Made by a program: the position numbers and the translations under genes
Part shown: positions 26,830 through 36,119 of the stretch, piece after piece
Numbering within the stretch: position 1 is the stretch's first letter
How the letters are laid out: each line of letters starts with the position of its first letter
Notes under the pieces: generated by a model
The model's input: the letters and a program-made list of their open reading frames with translations, nothing else
Told to the model about the DNA's origin: nothing
Database searches by the model: none
Assembly: GCF_025149785.1 (NCBI RefSeq)
Contig: NZ_CP102277.1
Coordinates: 62,001-126,000 of the forward strand
Source: Coprococcus comes ATCC 27758
GTDB taxonomy: Bacteria; Bacillota; Clostridia; Lachnospirales; Lachnospiraceae
Direction: 5' to 3'
Length of the DNA: 64,000 nucleotides

Positions 26830-28245
26830 ATGGAACGACTATACGATAAATTAAAAGCATATTCCGAGAGCGATTTTTACGCATTTCACATGCCAGGACA
26901 TAAGAGAAACAAGACACTTCTTGGAATTGAACTCCCATACGATCTGGATATCACGGAAATCGATGGTTTCGATGATCTGCATCACGCAGATGGTATTTTA
27001 AAAGAAGAGCAGGAAAGAGCCGCAAGGGTATTTGGGGCAGAGGAAAGTCATTTTCTGGTAAATGGAAGTACTGCCGGAATTTTAAGTGCAGTGATGGGAT
27101 GTACGCACCGGGGAGATAAGATTCTGGTGGCACGCCATTGTCACAAATCCATTTACCATGCAATTTATATGAATGGTCTTGTACCGCGCTATGTGTATCC
27201 GGAATTTGATATTTCCATGCATATGAACGGGGAGATCAGCAAAGAAGATGTGGCAAAAGCACTTGCTGCAGAGCCGGATATCAAAGCCGTTGTGATCGTA
27301 TCGCCAAATTATGATGGCGTGGTATCGGATGTGAAAGGAATTGCAGAAGTGGCACATTCGTATAGGATTCCACTGATCGTAGATGAAGCACATGGACCGC
27401 ATTTCGGATTTCATCCGGCATTTCCGGGGCGCGCAAATGATCTGGGAGCAGATGTGGTGATCAATAGTCTGCACAAGACACTGCCTTCTCTTACACAGAC
27501 TGCAATCCTGCATATCAACGGAAAGCTTGCCAATCGAAGAAGAATTAAGAAATATCTGGATATGTTGCAGAGCAGCAGTCCGTCGTATATTTTCATGGCA
27601 AGCCTGGATGCCTGCGTGGATTTCCTGGATGGAAAATGTGAGGAAGCATTTGAACTTTATGTAGAGAGGCTGCAAAAGTTCAGAGAAGAGCTGAAGCCAT
27701 TACAGCATTTACAGATTCTCCGTACAGAACATTATGATATTTCCAAAGTTGTGATTTCCACAGCAAATGCAAATATTACAAGTCCGGAGCTTGCGGACCG
27801 GCTGCGAAAAGAATATCATCTGGAAATGGAAATGACCGGAGGAACCTATGTACTTGCGATGACGACCGTGGCAGATACGCAGGAAGGACTGAACAGGTTA
27901 AAAGCTGCATTACTGGAAATAGACGATCAGCTGGAAGCAAAAACCGCCGTTTCCGGAAGCATAGAGATTTCCGGAGAGCTTCCTAGACTGGAGCAGTATT
28001 TTACACCGCAGGAGGCAGCAGAACGGGAAGAAGACGGAGAAGCAGAAGAGATTCCGTGGAAAGAAAGTGAAGGACACATTTCTCTGGAATACGCATATCT
28101 CTACCCACCGGGAAGCCCGGTTATCGTACCCGGAGAGCGGATCAGCCGGGAAGCAGTAGAACTTCTTTGTTATTATGAAACACAGAATCTCCAAATAGAA
28201 GGAATACAGACGGAAGGCAAGATAAAGGTGTGGAAACATGAGTAA
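26830..28245 (+). CDS. Orn/Lys/Arg decarboxylase family PLP enzyme
   Basis: 471 aa fold-I PLP-dependent decarboxylase. Seen: FHMPGHKR, VNGSTAGI, VDEAHGPHFGFH and the PLP lysine K216 in NSLHKTL. The size matches the short SpeA/Cad-like form of Firmicutes, which lacks the N-terminal wing domain of the proteobacterial enzymes; the substrate (arginine, lysine or ornithine) cannot be told from the sequence. The ATG at 26830 follows AAAGAGGTTTAAA. It overlaps the guanylate kinase gene by 8 bases, a common pair in clostridia. Confidence 0.88.
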   Translation: MERLYDKLKAYSESDFYAFHMPGHKRNKTLLGIELPYDLDITEIDGFDDLHHADGILKEEQERAARVFGAEESHFLVNGSTAGILSAVMGCTHRGDKILVARHCHKSIYHAIYMNGLVPRYVYPEFDISMHMNGEISKEDVAKALAAEPDIKAVVIVSPNYDGVVSDVKGIAEVAHSYRIPLIVDEAHGPHFGFHPAFPGRANDLGADVVINSLHKTLPSLTQTAILHINGKLANRRRIKKYLDMLQSSSPSYIFMASLDACVDFLDGKCEEAFELYVERLQKFREELKPLQHLQILRTEHYDISKVVISTANANITSPELADRLRKEYHLEMEMTGGTYVLAMTTVADTQEGLNRLKAALLEIDDQLEAKTAVSGSIEISGELPRLEQYFTPQEAAEREEDGEAEEIPWKESEGHISLEYAYLYPPGSPVIVPGERISREAVELLCYYETQNLQIEGIQTEGKIKVWKHE

Positions 28246-28825
28246 AATATATTATCTGATGGGAAAAAGTTCAACAGGGAAAGACACAATCTACAAAGAA
28301 CTGAGAAAAAGAATGCCACAGTTAAAAAATGTAACGATCTATACAACTCGTCCACGGCGTGAGGGAGAAAAAGAAGGCGAAGAATATTTCTTTACAGACG
28401 AAACTGAACTTGAAAAGTTCAAAAAAGAAGGCCGATTGATCGAAGAACGTGCTTACAATACAGTTTATGGTATCTGGCACTATTTCACCGCTGATGACGG
28501 ACAGTTCAATTTTGAACAAAAAAATCAGGATTATCTCATGATCGGAACTCTTGAATCCTATGAAAAATTGAAAACCTATTTTGGAAACGAAAAAGTAGTT
28601 CCACTTTACATCGAGGTAGAAGACGGAGAGCGCTTAACCCGCGCCCTCGCCCGTGAGAAAACCCAGAAAGAACCCAAATACGCCGAAATGTGCCGCCGTT
28701 TCCTCGCCGATTCCAAAGATTTCTCCGAAGAAAACCTCGCCCACGCCGGAATCACAGAACGCTACGAAAACACAGACCTTGAAGACGTACTTGAGAAAAT
28801 CTGTAAAAAGATACTTGAACAGTAG
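28238..28825 (+). CDS. gmk: Guanylate kinase
   Basis: 195 aa enzyme phosphorylating GMP to GDP. P-loop GKSSTGKDT, GMP-binding YTTRPRREGEKEGEEYFF and a lid region with ALAREK. The P-loop differs from the usual GPSGxGK, so this is a divergent guanylate kinase-like protein. Codons in the last 190 bases (from about 28632) mostly end in C, unlike the A-ending codons of the first part and of the neighbours. A palindrome-rich stretch and a two-way terminator follow. Confidence 0.8.
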   Translation: MSKIYYLMGKSSTGKDTIYKELRKRMPQLKNVTIYTTRPRREGEKEGEEYFFTDETELEKFKKEGRLIEERAYNTVYGIWHYFTADDGQFNFEQKNQDYLMIGTLESYEKLKTYFGNEKVVPLYIEVEDGERLTRALAREKTQKEPKYAEMCRRFLADSKDFSEENLAHAGITERYENTDLEDVLEKICKKILEQ

Positions 28826-28940
28826 AGATTTCAACACCCAAGCGAGACAGGCTCCGCCTGTCTATATGAACTTCTCATTGAGAAATTCATGAAGTTTATT
28901 AAATAAGATTTTATAATGTAGTGGAGTCAATATCCAGAAA

Positions 28941-29006
28941 AAAAGAAATCCATCTTCGGTATCAGCGCCTTTGCACTATGGAACCGAAGATGGATTTCGT
29001 TTTTTC
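28941..29006. terminator. Strong two-way terminator
   Basis: Perfect 16-base arms at 28945-28960 and 28983-28998 (GAAATCCATCTTCGGT and complement), with an A-run before and a T-run after. It serves the convergent gmk and suf genes. Confidence 0.9.
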
Positions 29007-29032
29007 GTCATATTTCCACGCTACGCATGACT

Positions 29033-29959
29033 CTAATTCAAGAAGTTCTCAATAATCACCCCTTCTGCTTCCTCTTCCGTCATTCCAAGAGTCCGCAGCT
29101 TGATCAACTGCTCATCATTGATCCTTCCGATCGCAGCTTCGTGGATAATAGCCGCATCCACATGCTTCGCATTGATCTCAGGAATTGAACTTACTTCTGC
29201 ATGATCCATGATAATAGAATCACACTGAACATGTGCATGGCAACGGTTCTTTCCGACAGCCCTCGGATGGAAGACCTGTCTGGATTCGCCTTTTGCGACC
29301 GAACGGGATACGATCTGCGCAGAGCTGCCTTCTCCGAGCAGTTCCACCATCATATTTGAAGTAGCTTCCTGTTTTCCATGTGTCATCAGTTTTTCAATGA
29401 CATAAAGCTTGGAACCGGCTTCCAGATGTACATTATTTTCACGAACTGTAGAATCGACTCCTTTGATCTGAGCAGTATCCAGCGTAAATACAGAATTTTC
29501 ACCAAGATAAACTTCGGTAACGGGATTGAGTACACGGGCTCCGGTGCCTTCACCCTCTCCGTAATGCTTTTCTACATAGCGTACATTTGCATTTTTTTCC
29601 ACATGGAAAGTATGAATACCATCATGGCGGCTTTCGTTACATCCGCTGTTGTGGATACCACATCCGGCAACGATAGTTACATTTGCACCTTCTGCTACAT
29701 AAAAATCATTGTAAACAACGTCCGTCATTCCGCTTGCGTCAACAACAACCGGAATATGAACTTCTTCGCCGTCTGTTTTTCCATCGATGAAAATATCGAT
29801 TCCCGGCTTGTCCTGTTTTTTCTTGATTTTAATATGCTCACTGTCACCGTGGCAGAGCGCGATCCCATTATGTCGTAAATTGAATGCACCGGACTGTGTA
29901 AAACCGATATCATCGATCTGAGCTAATACTTTTTCTGTAATTTTATCCAATAAAGTCAT
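29033..29959 (-). CDS. SufB/SufD-like Fe-S scaffold protein
   Basis: 308 aa beta-helix protein of the SufB/SufD family, the partner of SufC in Fe-S cluster assembly. The C-terminal IIHEAAIGRINDEQL carries the His-Glu pair (H273-E274) of SufB rather than the His-Gly of SufD, and GCGIHNSGCNESRHDGIHTF has extra Cys and His. It is much shorter than SufB (about 470 aa). With only SufC next to it and no sufS, sufU or sufD, this looks like the minimal two-gene (SmsCB-like) system. The ATG follows a GGGGAGGAAG site; the gap to sufC is 17 bases. Confidence 0.85.
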   Translation of the reverse strand: MTLLDKITEKVLAQIDDIGFTQSGAFNLRHNGIALCHGDSEHIKIKKKQDKPGIDIFIDGKTDGEEVHIPVVVDASGMTDVVYNDFYVAEGANVTIVAGCGIHNSGCNESRHDGIHTFHVEKNANVRYVEKHYGEGEGTGARVLNPVTEVYLGENSVFTLDTAQIKGVDSTVRENNVHLEAGSKLYVIEKLMTHGKQEATSNMMVELLGEGSSAQIVSRSVAKGESRQVFHPRAVGKNRCHAHVQCDSIIMDHAEVSSIPEINAKHVDAAIIHEAAIGRINDEQLIKLRTLGMTEEEAEGVIIENFLN

Positions 29960-29976
29960 TGTATCTTCCTCCCCTG

Positions 29977-30702
29977 TTATCTACATTTCAGACAGCTGTA
30001 AGAATCTGCTGTCTTCCCTAATAATTGTGGAAGGATATCCGCGGTCTGTCCGATCGAAGCAATCTTTCCGCCTTCGATTACCATGATCCGGTCAGCCATC
30101 TGGATGATTCTTTCCTGATGGGAAATAAGAATAAGACTCTGCTTTTTCTCTTTGTGCATTTTTTCAAACTGTTCGATCAACATAGAAAAACTCCAGAGAT
30201 CGATTCCGGCCTCCGGTTCATCGAAAATACAGAGTTTGTGCGGCTTTGCGAGAACGGTTGCAATTTCCAGCCGCTTCATTTCACCGCCGGATAAGGTTCC
30301 GTCTACTTCACGTTCAATGTATTCGTTGGCACAAAGTCCAACGGTACTTAAAAGTCTGCAACAGACATCTCTTGTCAGATCTTCTCCAGCCGCAAGTGAT
30401 AAAAGCTTGCTTACCGTCATTCCTTTGAAGCGCGGTGGCTGCTGGAATGCGTAACCGATTCCGGCTTCTGCCCTGTGGTTGATATCATAATCACTGATAT
30501 CGGTTCCGTCTAAGATGATCTGTCCGGCACTTGCCTGGTCAATCCCCATCAGCACTTTTGCAAGTGTGGATTTGCCACCTCCGTTCGGACCGGTGATCAC
30601 CAGCATTTCCCCGTCTTCTACGTTAAAACTGATATTTTCTACGATACTTCGTTCTATTCCGTTTTCATTCACCTGGAATGTAAGATTTTTTACCTCCAGC
30701 AT
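29977..30702 (-). CDS. sufC: SufC-like ATPase
   Basis: 241 aa cytoplasmic ABC ATPase that drives the Suf scaffold. Walker A GPNGGGKST, signature LSGGEMKRLE, Walker B LCIFDEPEAGIDLWS and switch His in LISHQE. It has the SufC-specific DEPEAGID. The start at 30702 follows GGGGATGAACTC; an upstream ATG at 30795 would add 31 unlikely residues. It is the first gene of the two-gene suf operon. Confidence 0.88.
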   Translation of the reverse strand: MLEVKNLTFQVNENGIERSIVENISFNVEDGEMLVITGPNGGGKSTLAKVLMGIDQASAGQIILDGTDISDYDINHRAEAGIGYAFQQPPRFKGMTVSKLLSLAAGEDLTRDVCCRLLSTVGLCANEYIEREVDGTLSGGEMKRLEIATVLAKPHKLCIFDEPEAGIDLWSFSMLIEQFEKMHKEKKQSLILISHQERIIQMADRIMVIEGGKIASIGQTADILPQLLGKTADSYSCLKCR

Positions 30703-31065
30703 GAGTTCATCCCCTTTCTGTGTAAGAAACTTATATAAAGTTTGTCTGGCCAAAATACCTTTTGCCCCCAACATCTTGTATGATGTAAGTATCAAAAGAA
30801 TAAATTGCGTGGAAATGGAGCAATCCGATTACATCATTGGATACAGAAGCTTTATATATTCATGCTTAAAACATATCGGAAAAGTTGTCATCTTTTATTA
30901 TTGAGAAGATAGTTTGTGTGCAGAAGATATGATTTCAACATACCTACAAAGCGAAATTCGCAGAATTTTCAGAAATAATTCAGAAAGACCACAGGAATTT
31001 GCTCTAGGTATCTGCATAAATTTATGTTATACTAATGGAATAGTAAGAAAGAAGAGGGTGATAAT
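30703..31065. other. Intergenic region between sufC and holB
   Basis: 363 bases between divergent genes. No gene is seen. Toward holB there is an extended -10 element TGTTATACT with TATACT at 31028-31033; toward sufC no clear promoter could be picked. No repeat or long hairpin was found. Confidence 0.5.
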
Positions 31066-32055
31066 ATGTCAGGATTTAAAGATGTCGTAGGACATAGCGA
31101 GATCATTCAGTATATACAGAACGCAGTTACAGAAGATAAAGTATCACATGCTTATATTCTGAACGGCGAGAAGGGATCTGGAAAGAAGATGCTTGCAGGT
31201 CTTTTTGCACAGACTCTGCAGTGCGAAAAGGGCGGAGCAGAACCGTGCTATGAGTGCCATTCGTGCAAGCAGGCAGTCAGCGGCAATCATCCGGATATTA
31301 TCTGGGTAACGCATGAAAAGCCGAACAGCATCAGTGTAGATGATATCCGGGTTCAGATCAATGGGGATATTCAGGTGAAGCCTTATAATGGAAAATACAA
31401 GATCTACATTGTGCCGGATGCAGATATGATGACTGTACAGGCACAGAATGCTCTGCTGAAGACAATCGAAGAGCCACCTGCTTATGCGGTAATTCTGCTT
31501 CTTACAGAGAATGCGAACAGTCTGCTCCCAACGATCTGCTCAAGATGCGTTATGCTGAAGCTCCGTAACATTAAGGATCAGCTTGTGAAAAGGTATCTGA
31601 TGGAGCAGCTTCAGGTTCCTGATTACAAGGCAGACGTGTGTACTGCATTTGCACAGGGCAATATTGGAAAAGCTGCTATGCTGGCAGGTTCTGAGCATTT
31701 TAATGAAATTAAAGATGAGGCAGTTCGTCTGCTGAAGAATATCGATACCATGGAACTCGGTGATCTGGTGGAAGCTGTGAAACGGATTTCCGCTTACAAG
31801 ATTGAGATCACAGATTATCTGGACATCCTTATGATCTGGTATCGTGATGTTCTGATCTATAAAGCAACAATGAATATCGACAGACTGATTTTCGGTGAAG
31901 AGATCGACAGTATCAGGGAGCGTGCGAAAAAGAGCTCTTATGAAGGAATTGAGACAATTCTGGAAGCACTTGAGAAAGCAAAGGCGAGACTGCGCGCCAA
32001 TGTCAACTTTGATCTTGTCATGGAACTTCTTCTGTTGACAATAAAGGAGAACTAG
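31066..32055 (+). CDS. holB: DNA polymerase III delta' subunit
   Basis: 329 aa clamp-loader subunit of the replisome. Seen: GEKGSGKKMLA (Walker A), the zinc-binding set CEKGGAEPCYECHSCK and the NALLKTIEEPP segment with ICSRC. The ATG follows AAGAGGGTGATAAT. It heads the run holB-ricT-methyltransferase-rsmI, a conserved order in Firmicutes, where yaaQ/tmk often precede it; they are absent here. Confidence 0.93.
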   Translation: MSGFKDVVGHSEIIQYIQNAVTEDKVSHAYILNGEKGSGKKMLAGLFAQTLQCEKGGAEPCYECHSCKQAVSGNHPDIIWVTHEKPNSISVDDIRVQINGDIQVKPYNGKYKIYIVPDADMMTVQAQNALLKTIEEPPAYAVILLLTENANSLLPTICSRCVMLKLRNIKDQLVKRYLMEQLQVPDYKADVCTAFAQGNIGKAAMLAGSEHFNEIKDEAVRLLKNIDTMELGDLVEAVKRISAYKIEITDYLDILMIWYRDVLIYKATMNIDRLIFGEEIDSIRERAKKSSYEGIETILEALEKAKARLRANVNFDLVMELLLLTIKEN

Positions 32056-32058
32056 GGA

Positions 32059-32970
32059 ATGACAAAAGTAATTGGAGTCCGTTTTCGGACTGCAGGAAAG
32101 ATCTATTTTTTCTCACCGGGCAAATTTGAGGTGAAGCGTGGCGATCAGGTAATTGTAGAGACCGCGAGAGGAGTAGAATTCGGTAACGTTGTGATGGGAC
32201 CGAAGGAAGTGAAGGATGAAGAGATCACCCAGCCTCTTAAGACAGTGATCCGCCTGGCGACAGAGGATGACCGCCGTGTAGAAGAAAAGAATCGCAAAAA
32301 AGAAAAAGAAGCATTTCAGATTTGTCTGGAAAAGATCCACAAGCATGGACTGGAGATGAAGCTGATCGATGCAGAATATACCTTTGACAACAATAAAGTG
32401 CTGTTTTACTTTACCGCAGACGGAAGAATTGATTTCCGTGAACTGGTAAAGGATCTGGCAGCGGTATTCCGTACCAGGATTGAACTTCGCCAGATCGGTG
32501 TAAGAGATGAGACGAAGATCCGCGGAGGAATCGGAATCTGTGGACGAGAGCTTTGCTGCCACACCTATCTGTCTGAGTTTGCACCGGTTTCGATCAAGAT
32601 GGCAAAAGAACAGAATCTGTCTCTGAACCCGACTAAGATTTCAGGTGTATGTGGCAGACTGATGTGCTGCCTGACAAATGAGGAAGAGACATACGAGGAA
32701 CTCAACAATAATCTTCCGTCTGCAGGTGAGGCGGTGACAACTCCGGAAGGACTGAAAGGTGAAGTACAGTCATTAAGCGTACTGCGTCAGCTTGTCAGGG
32801 TTATTGTAACTTTGGACAATGATGAGAAAGAAATCCGTGAATATCCGGCAGCTGACCTGAAGTTCAAACCGCGCCGCCGGAAAAAGGATGTGAAGCTTTC
32901 CAAACAGGAAATGAAAGAGCTTGCAGCTCTGGAGAAAGGTGAAGGAGCGTCAAAGTTAGATGACAAATAA
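32059..32970 (+). CDS. ricT: RicT (YaaT), PSP1 domain protein
   Basis: 303 aa cytoplasmic protein of the Ric (YaaT-YlbF-YmcA) complex, which in Bacillus promotes RNase Y maturation of operon mRNAs and sporulation. The PSP1 domain and the cysteine clusters GICGRELCCHTYL and GVCGRLMCCLTNEE, which bind Fe-S clusters in the complex, are intact. The ATG lies 3 bases after holB. The C-terminus is basic (KPRRRKKDVK). It overlaps the next gene by 11 bases. Confidence 0.92.
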   Translation: MTKVIGVRFRTAGKIYFFSPGKFEVKRGDQVIVETARGVEFGNVVMGPKEVKDEEITQPLKTVIRLATEDDRRVEEKNRKKEKEAFQICLEKIHKHGLEMKLIDAEYTFDNNKVLFYFTADGRIDFRELVKDLAAVFRTRIELRQIGVRDETKIRGGIGICGRELCCHTYLSEFAPVSIKMAKEQNLSLNPTKISGVCGRLMCCLTNEEETYEELNNNLPSAGEAVTTPEGLKGEVQSLSVLRQLVRVIVTLDNDEKEIREYPAADLKFKPRRRKKDVKLSKQEMKELAALEKGEGASKLDDK

Positions 32971-33715
32971 TCTTAAGCCGGGAGAACGGCTCGATGATTT
33001 ACAGATAAAAGGCTATGAGATCATCCAGAGCCCGGGGCGGTTCTGCTTCGGAATGGATGCAGTGCTTTTAAGTGCCTTTGCCAAAGTAAAAGCGGGAGAA
33101 TGCGTTCTTGATCTTGGAACAGGAACGGGAATTCTCCCGATTCTTTTGGCTGCAAAGACAAAAGGAAAGCATTTTACAGGACTGGAGATTCAGGAAGAAA
33201 GTGCGGATATGGCGTGTCGGAGTGTCCGGCACAACCGGCTTGAGGAGCAGATCGACATTGTGACGGGAGATATCAAAGAAGCGTCACAGATATTTGGAAA
33301 AGGTTCCATGGATGTGATAACAACGAACCCTCCATACATGATCGGAGGTCATGGAATGGCTAATCCGGAAAGTGCTAAGGCAATTGCGAGGCATGAGGTA
33401 CTGTGCACACTGGAGGATATTATCCGGGAAAGTGCACGGATTTTAAAAGCCGGAGGAAGATTTTATATGGTACACAGACCGTTTAGGCTCGCAGAGATTC
33501 TGACAGCAATGTGTGAGGCGAAGCTGGAGCCAAAAAGAATGCGTCTGGTGTATCCATATGTGGATAAGGAACCGAACATGGTTTTAATAGAAGGAATCCG
33601 TGGTGCCAAATCGCGGATGACAGTAGATCCGCCACTGATCGTTTATGAGAAGGACGGCAGCTATACACGGGAGATCCTGGAGTATTACGGGATGACAGGA
33701 ACTGGAAAGGAGTAA
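32960..33715 (+). CDS. tRNA1(Val) adenine-N6 methyltransferase (TrmN6/YabB-like)
   Basis: 251 aa SAM-dependent methyltransferase. SAM motif LDLGTGTGILPILLA and the amino-methyltransferase motif TNPPYM are present. The family modifies A37 of tRNA1(Val); the substrate in this organism is inferred. It overlaps ricT by 11 bases and ends 3 bases before rsmI. Confidence 0.9.
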   Translation: MTNNLKPGERLDDLQIKGYEIIQSPGRFCFGMDAVLLSAFAKVKAGECVLDLGTGTGILPILLAAKTKGKHFTGLEIQEESADMACRSVRHNRLEEQIDIVTGDIKEASQIFGKGSMDVITTNPPYMIGGHGMANPESAKAIARHEVLCTLEDIIRESARILKAGGRFYMVHRPFRLAEILTAMCEAKLEPKRMRLVYPYVDKEPNMVLIEGIRGAKSRMTVDPPLIVYEKDGSYTREILEYYGMTGTGKE

Positions 33716-33718
33716 CGA

Positions 33719-34558
33719 ATGGCAGGAACATTATATTTGTGTGCAACACCGATTGGCAATCTGGAAGATATGACGTTCCGGGTGATCCGGACGCTGAAAG
33801 AAGTTGACCTGATCGCGGCAGAAGATACCAGGAACAGTATTAAACTGCTGAATCATTTTGAGATTAAAACACCGATGACCAGTTATCATGAGTATAATAA
33901 GATAGAAAAGGGACACGCTCTGGTGGAAAAACTTCTTACAGGGATGAATATTGCGCTGATCACCGATGCCGGTACACCAGGGATCTCAGATCCGGGTGAG
34001 GAACTGGTGAAAATGTGCTATGAAGCCGGAATTACGGTCACTTCCCTTCCGGGAGCCGCTGCCTGTATTACGGCACTGACACTTTCCGGGCTTTCCACCA
34101 GAAGATTTGCATTTGAGGCATTTCTTCCAACGGACAAAAAGGAAAGACAGGCAGTCCTAGGTGAGCTTGTAGATGAGACAAGAACGATGATCGTTTACGA
34201 AGCGCCGCACCGTCTGGTGAGAACCTTGAGAGAGCTTGGAGAAGTTCTTGGTGGGGACAGACATCTGACTGTGTGCCGGGAACTTACAAAAAAGCATGAG
34301 ACTGCATTTCGCACCACATTTGCGGAAGCGGTTTCCTATTATGAGAGCAACGATCCGAAGGGGGAGTGTGTGCTTGTGATCGAGGGGAAGAGCCGGGAGA
34401 GCATTTTACAGGAGGAGCGCGCAAAATGGGAAGAAATGACGGTTCAGGAGCATATGGATTACTATATGAACCAGGGAATCGATAAGAAAGAAGCCATGAA
34501 AAAGGTGGCAAAAGACCGTGGAGTCGGAAAGAGGGACATTTATAAAGAACTGCTGTAA
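33719..34558 (+). CDS. rsmI: 16S rRNA 2'-O-ribose C1402 methyltransferase
   Basis: 279 aa member of the tetrapyrrole-methylase fold that methylates C1402 of 16S rRNA. Start AGTLYLCATPIGNLEDMT, ITDAGTPGISDPG and LPGAAA are all present. The C-terminal 40 residues include a helix-turn-helix-like segment. The ATG follows GGAAAGGAGTAACGA. It is the last gene of the holB run. Confidence 0.95.
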   Translation: MAGTLYLCATPIGNLEDMTFRVIRTLKEVDLIAAEDTRNSIKLLNHFEIKTPMTSYHEYNKIEKGHALVEKLLTGMNIALITDAGTPGISDPGEELVKMCYEAGITVTSLPGAAACITALTLSGLSTRRFAFEAFLPTDKKERQAVLGELVDETRTMIVYEAPHRLVRTLRELGEVLGGDRHLTVCRELTKKHETAFRTTFAEAVSYYESNDPKGECVLVIEGKSRESILQEERAKWEEMTVQEHMDYYMNQGIDKKEAMKKVAKDRGVGKRDIYKELL

Positions 34559-34704
34559 GGCTTTCGTCAATTTGTACACCTTCTTAAAAAATCTTTGTTC
34601 AACCCGGTCATAGACCGACGATGTAAAAACAGATATACTTTATTTCAGAAACAAGAACAGCGACAGTGTGTAAGAATCGCACAAAGATTTAGGAGGAAAA
34701 ATAA

Positions 34705-35817
34705 ATGGCAAGCTTATCATTAAAGCATATTAACAAAACATATCCGAACGGATTTGAAGCAGTTAAAGATTTCAACCTTGAAATTGAAGATAAAGAATTT
34801 ATCATTTTTGTAGGACCATCTGGATGTGGTAAATCTACCACACTTCGTATGATCGCAGGTCTGGAAGAGATCACAAGCGGTGAACTCAAGATCGGTGACA
34901 AAGTGGTAAATGATGTAGAACCAAAAGACAGAGATATCGCGATGGTATTCCAGAACTATGCTCTGTACCCACATATGACTGTATATGATAACATGGCATT
35001 CGGACTTAAATTAAGAAAAGTTCCGAAACCGGAGATTGATAAGATGGTTCGTGAAGCAGCTAAGATCCTTGACCTTGAACCACTGCTTGACCGTAAACCA
35101 AAAGCTCTTTCAGGTGGACAGAGACAGCGTGTTGCTATGGGACGTGCAATCGTTCGTAACCCGAAGGTATTCCTTATGGATGAACCACTTTCCAACCTGG
35201 ATGCTAAACTTCGTGGACAGATGCGTATCGAGATTTCCAAACTTCATCAGAGACTTGGTACAACAATCATCTACGTAACACATGACCAGACAGAAGCTAT
35301 GACACTGGGAACCAGAATCGTAGTTATGAACGCAGGTGTTGTTCAGCAGGTAGATACACCACAGGTACTTTATGATACCCCATGCAACCTCTTCGTTGCA
35401 GGATTCATCGGATCACCACAGATGAACTTCCTTGATGCTGTATGCCAGAAGAAGGGTGACAAAGTTGTCCTCAAAGTTGGACCGGCTGATATTGAACTTC
35501 CACCGGCAAAAGCAAAGAAACTTATCGATGGAGGATATGAAGGAAAGACTGTTGTCCTTGGAATCCGTCCGGAAGATGTACATGATGAGCAGATGTTTAT
35601 CACATCTTCACCGAATACAGTTATTCAGGCTAAGATCCGTGTATATGAAATGCTTGGTGCTGAAGTTTATCTCCACTTTGATTATGAAGGAGCTACAATG
35701 ACAGCCCGTGTTGATTCTAGAACAACAGCAAGAACAGGGGATACAGTTACATTCGCATTCGATGCTGAAAAGATCCATGTGTTCGACAAAGAGACAGAAA
35801 AGACAATTACAAACTAA
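34705..35817 (+). CDS. ugpC: ABC transporter ATPase, MsmK/UgpC type
   Basis: 370 aa energy-coupling ATPase for carbohydrate importers. Walker A GPSGCGKST, signature LSGGQRQRVAMG, Walker B VFLMDEPLSNLDAKL and a C-terminal regulatory OB-type domain of about 130 residues. Encoded alone, with no permease or binding protein gene; such a stand-alone ATPase often serves several sugar importers in Firmicutes. The ATG follows TTAGGAGGAAAAATAA. The codons are strongly biased, suggesting high expression. Confidence 0.92.
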   Translation: MASLSLKHINKTYPNGFEAVKDFNLEIEDKEFIIFVGPSGCGKSTTLRMIAGLEEITSGELKIGDKVVNDVEPKDRDIAMVFQNYALYPHMTVYDNMAFGLKLRKVPKPEIDKMVREAAKILDLEPLLDRKPKALSGGQRQRVAMGRAIVRNPKVFLMDEPLSNLDAKLRGQMRIEISKLHQRLGTTIIYVTHDQTEAMTLGTRIVVMNAGVVQQVDTPQVLYDTPCNLFVAGFIGSPQMNFLDAVCQKKGDKVVLKVGPADIELPPAKAKKLIDGGYEGKTVVLGIRPEDVHDEQMFITSSPNTVIQAKIRVYEMLGAEVYLHFDYEGATMTARVDSRTTARTGDTVTFAFDAEKIHVFDKETEKTITN

Positions 35818-35833
35818 GATGTGAAATTATTTG

Positions 35834-35871
35834 CCGGAGTTTCCGATTTTGGAGACTCCGGTTAAAATTTT
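35834..35871 (+). terminator. Terminator after the sugar ABC ATPase gene
   Basis: Eleven-base arms with one mismatch (CCGGAGTTTCC and GGAGACTCCGG, 35834-35844 and 35851-35861) followed by a T-rich stretch. Confidence 0.75.
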
Positions 35872-35872
35872 C

Positions 35873-35900
35873 TTGACAATCGGGCTATTCGTGGTATATA
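35873..35900 (+). promoter_or_regulatory. Promoter of the riboswitch-controlled ATPase gene
   Basis: TTGACA at 35873-35878 and TATATA at 35895-35900, 16 bases apart. Transcription would begin just ahead of the riboswitch. Confidence 0.75.
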
Positions 35901-35905
35901 GTTAC

Positions 35906-36042
35906 GTTAATAAAGGGGAGTAACCTACGCAAGGGAATCCGCGTTTGTGGTGTCGTCAGTACGGTGGAAGCATCCGGTACCACAAGAAAATGGTGAGACT
36001 TTTATTGCATTATTTGTTGTGCAATAAGGGTTTCTTTTTTTG
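35906..36042 (+). promoter_or_regulatory. yybP-ykoY (manganese) riboswitch with terminator
   Basis: The leader carries the element's hallmarks: AAAGGGGAGTA near 35913 and GGTGAGACTTTTATT near 35992, with hairpins between. Pairing of AATAAA with TTTTATT closes the aptamer. The 3' strand of that helix is shared with a downstream stem (GAGAC...TTATTGCA with TGCAATAA...GTTTC) followed by seven T, a typical terminator switch. Known: this class senses Mn2+ and turns on metal exporters. Here it precedes a P-type ATPase. Confidence 0.85.
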
Positions 36043-36119
36043 TACATTTTTATCGAAAGAGAGCTTCGTTGCATAAGAAATTCAGGAATGTGAATACTCA
36101 GAAACAGGAGGCGGAAAGG

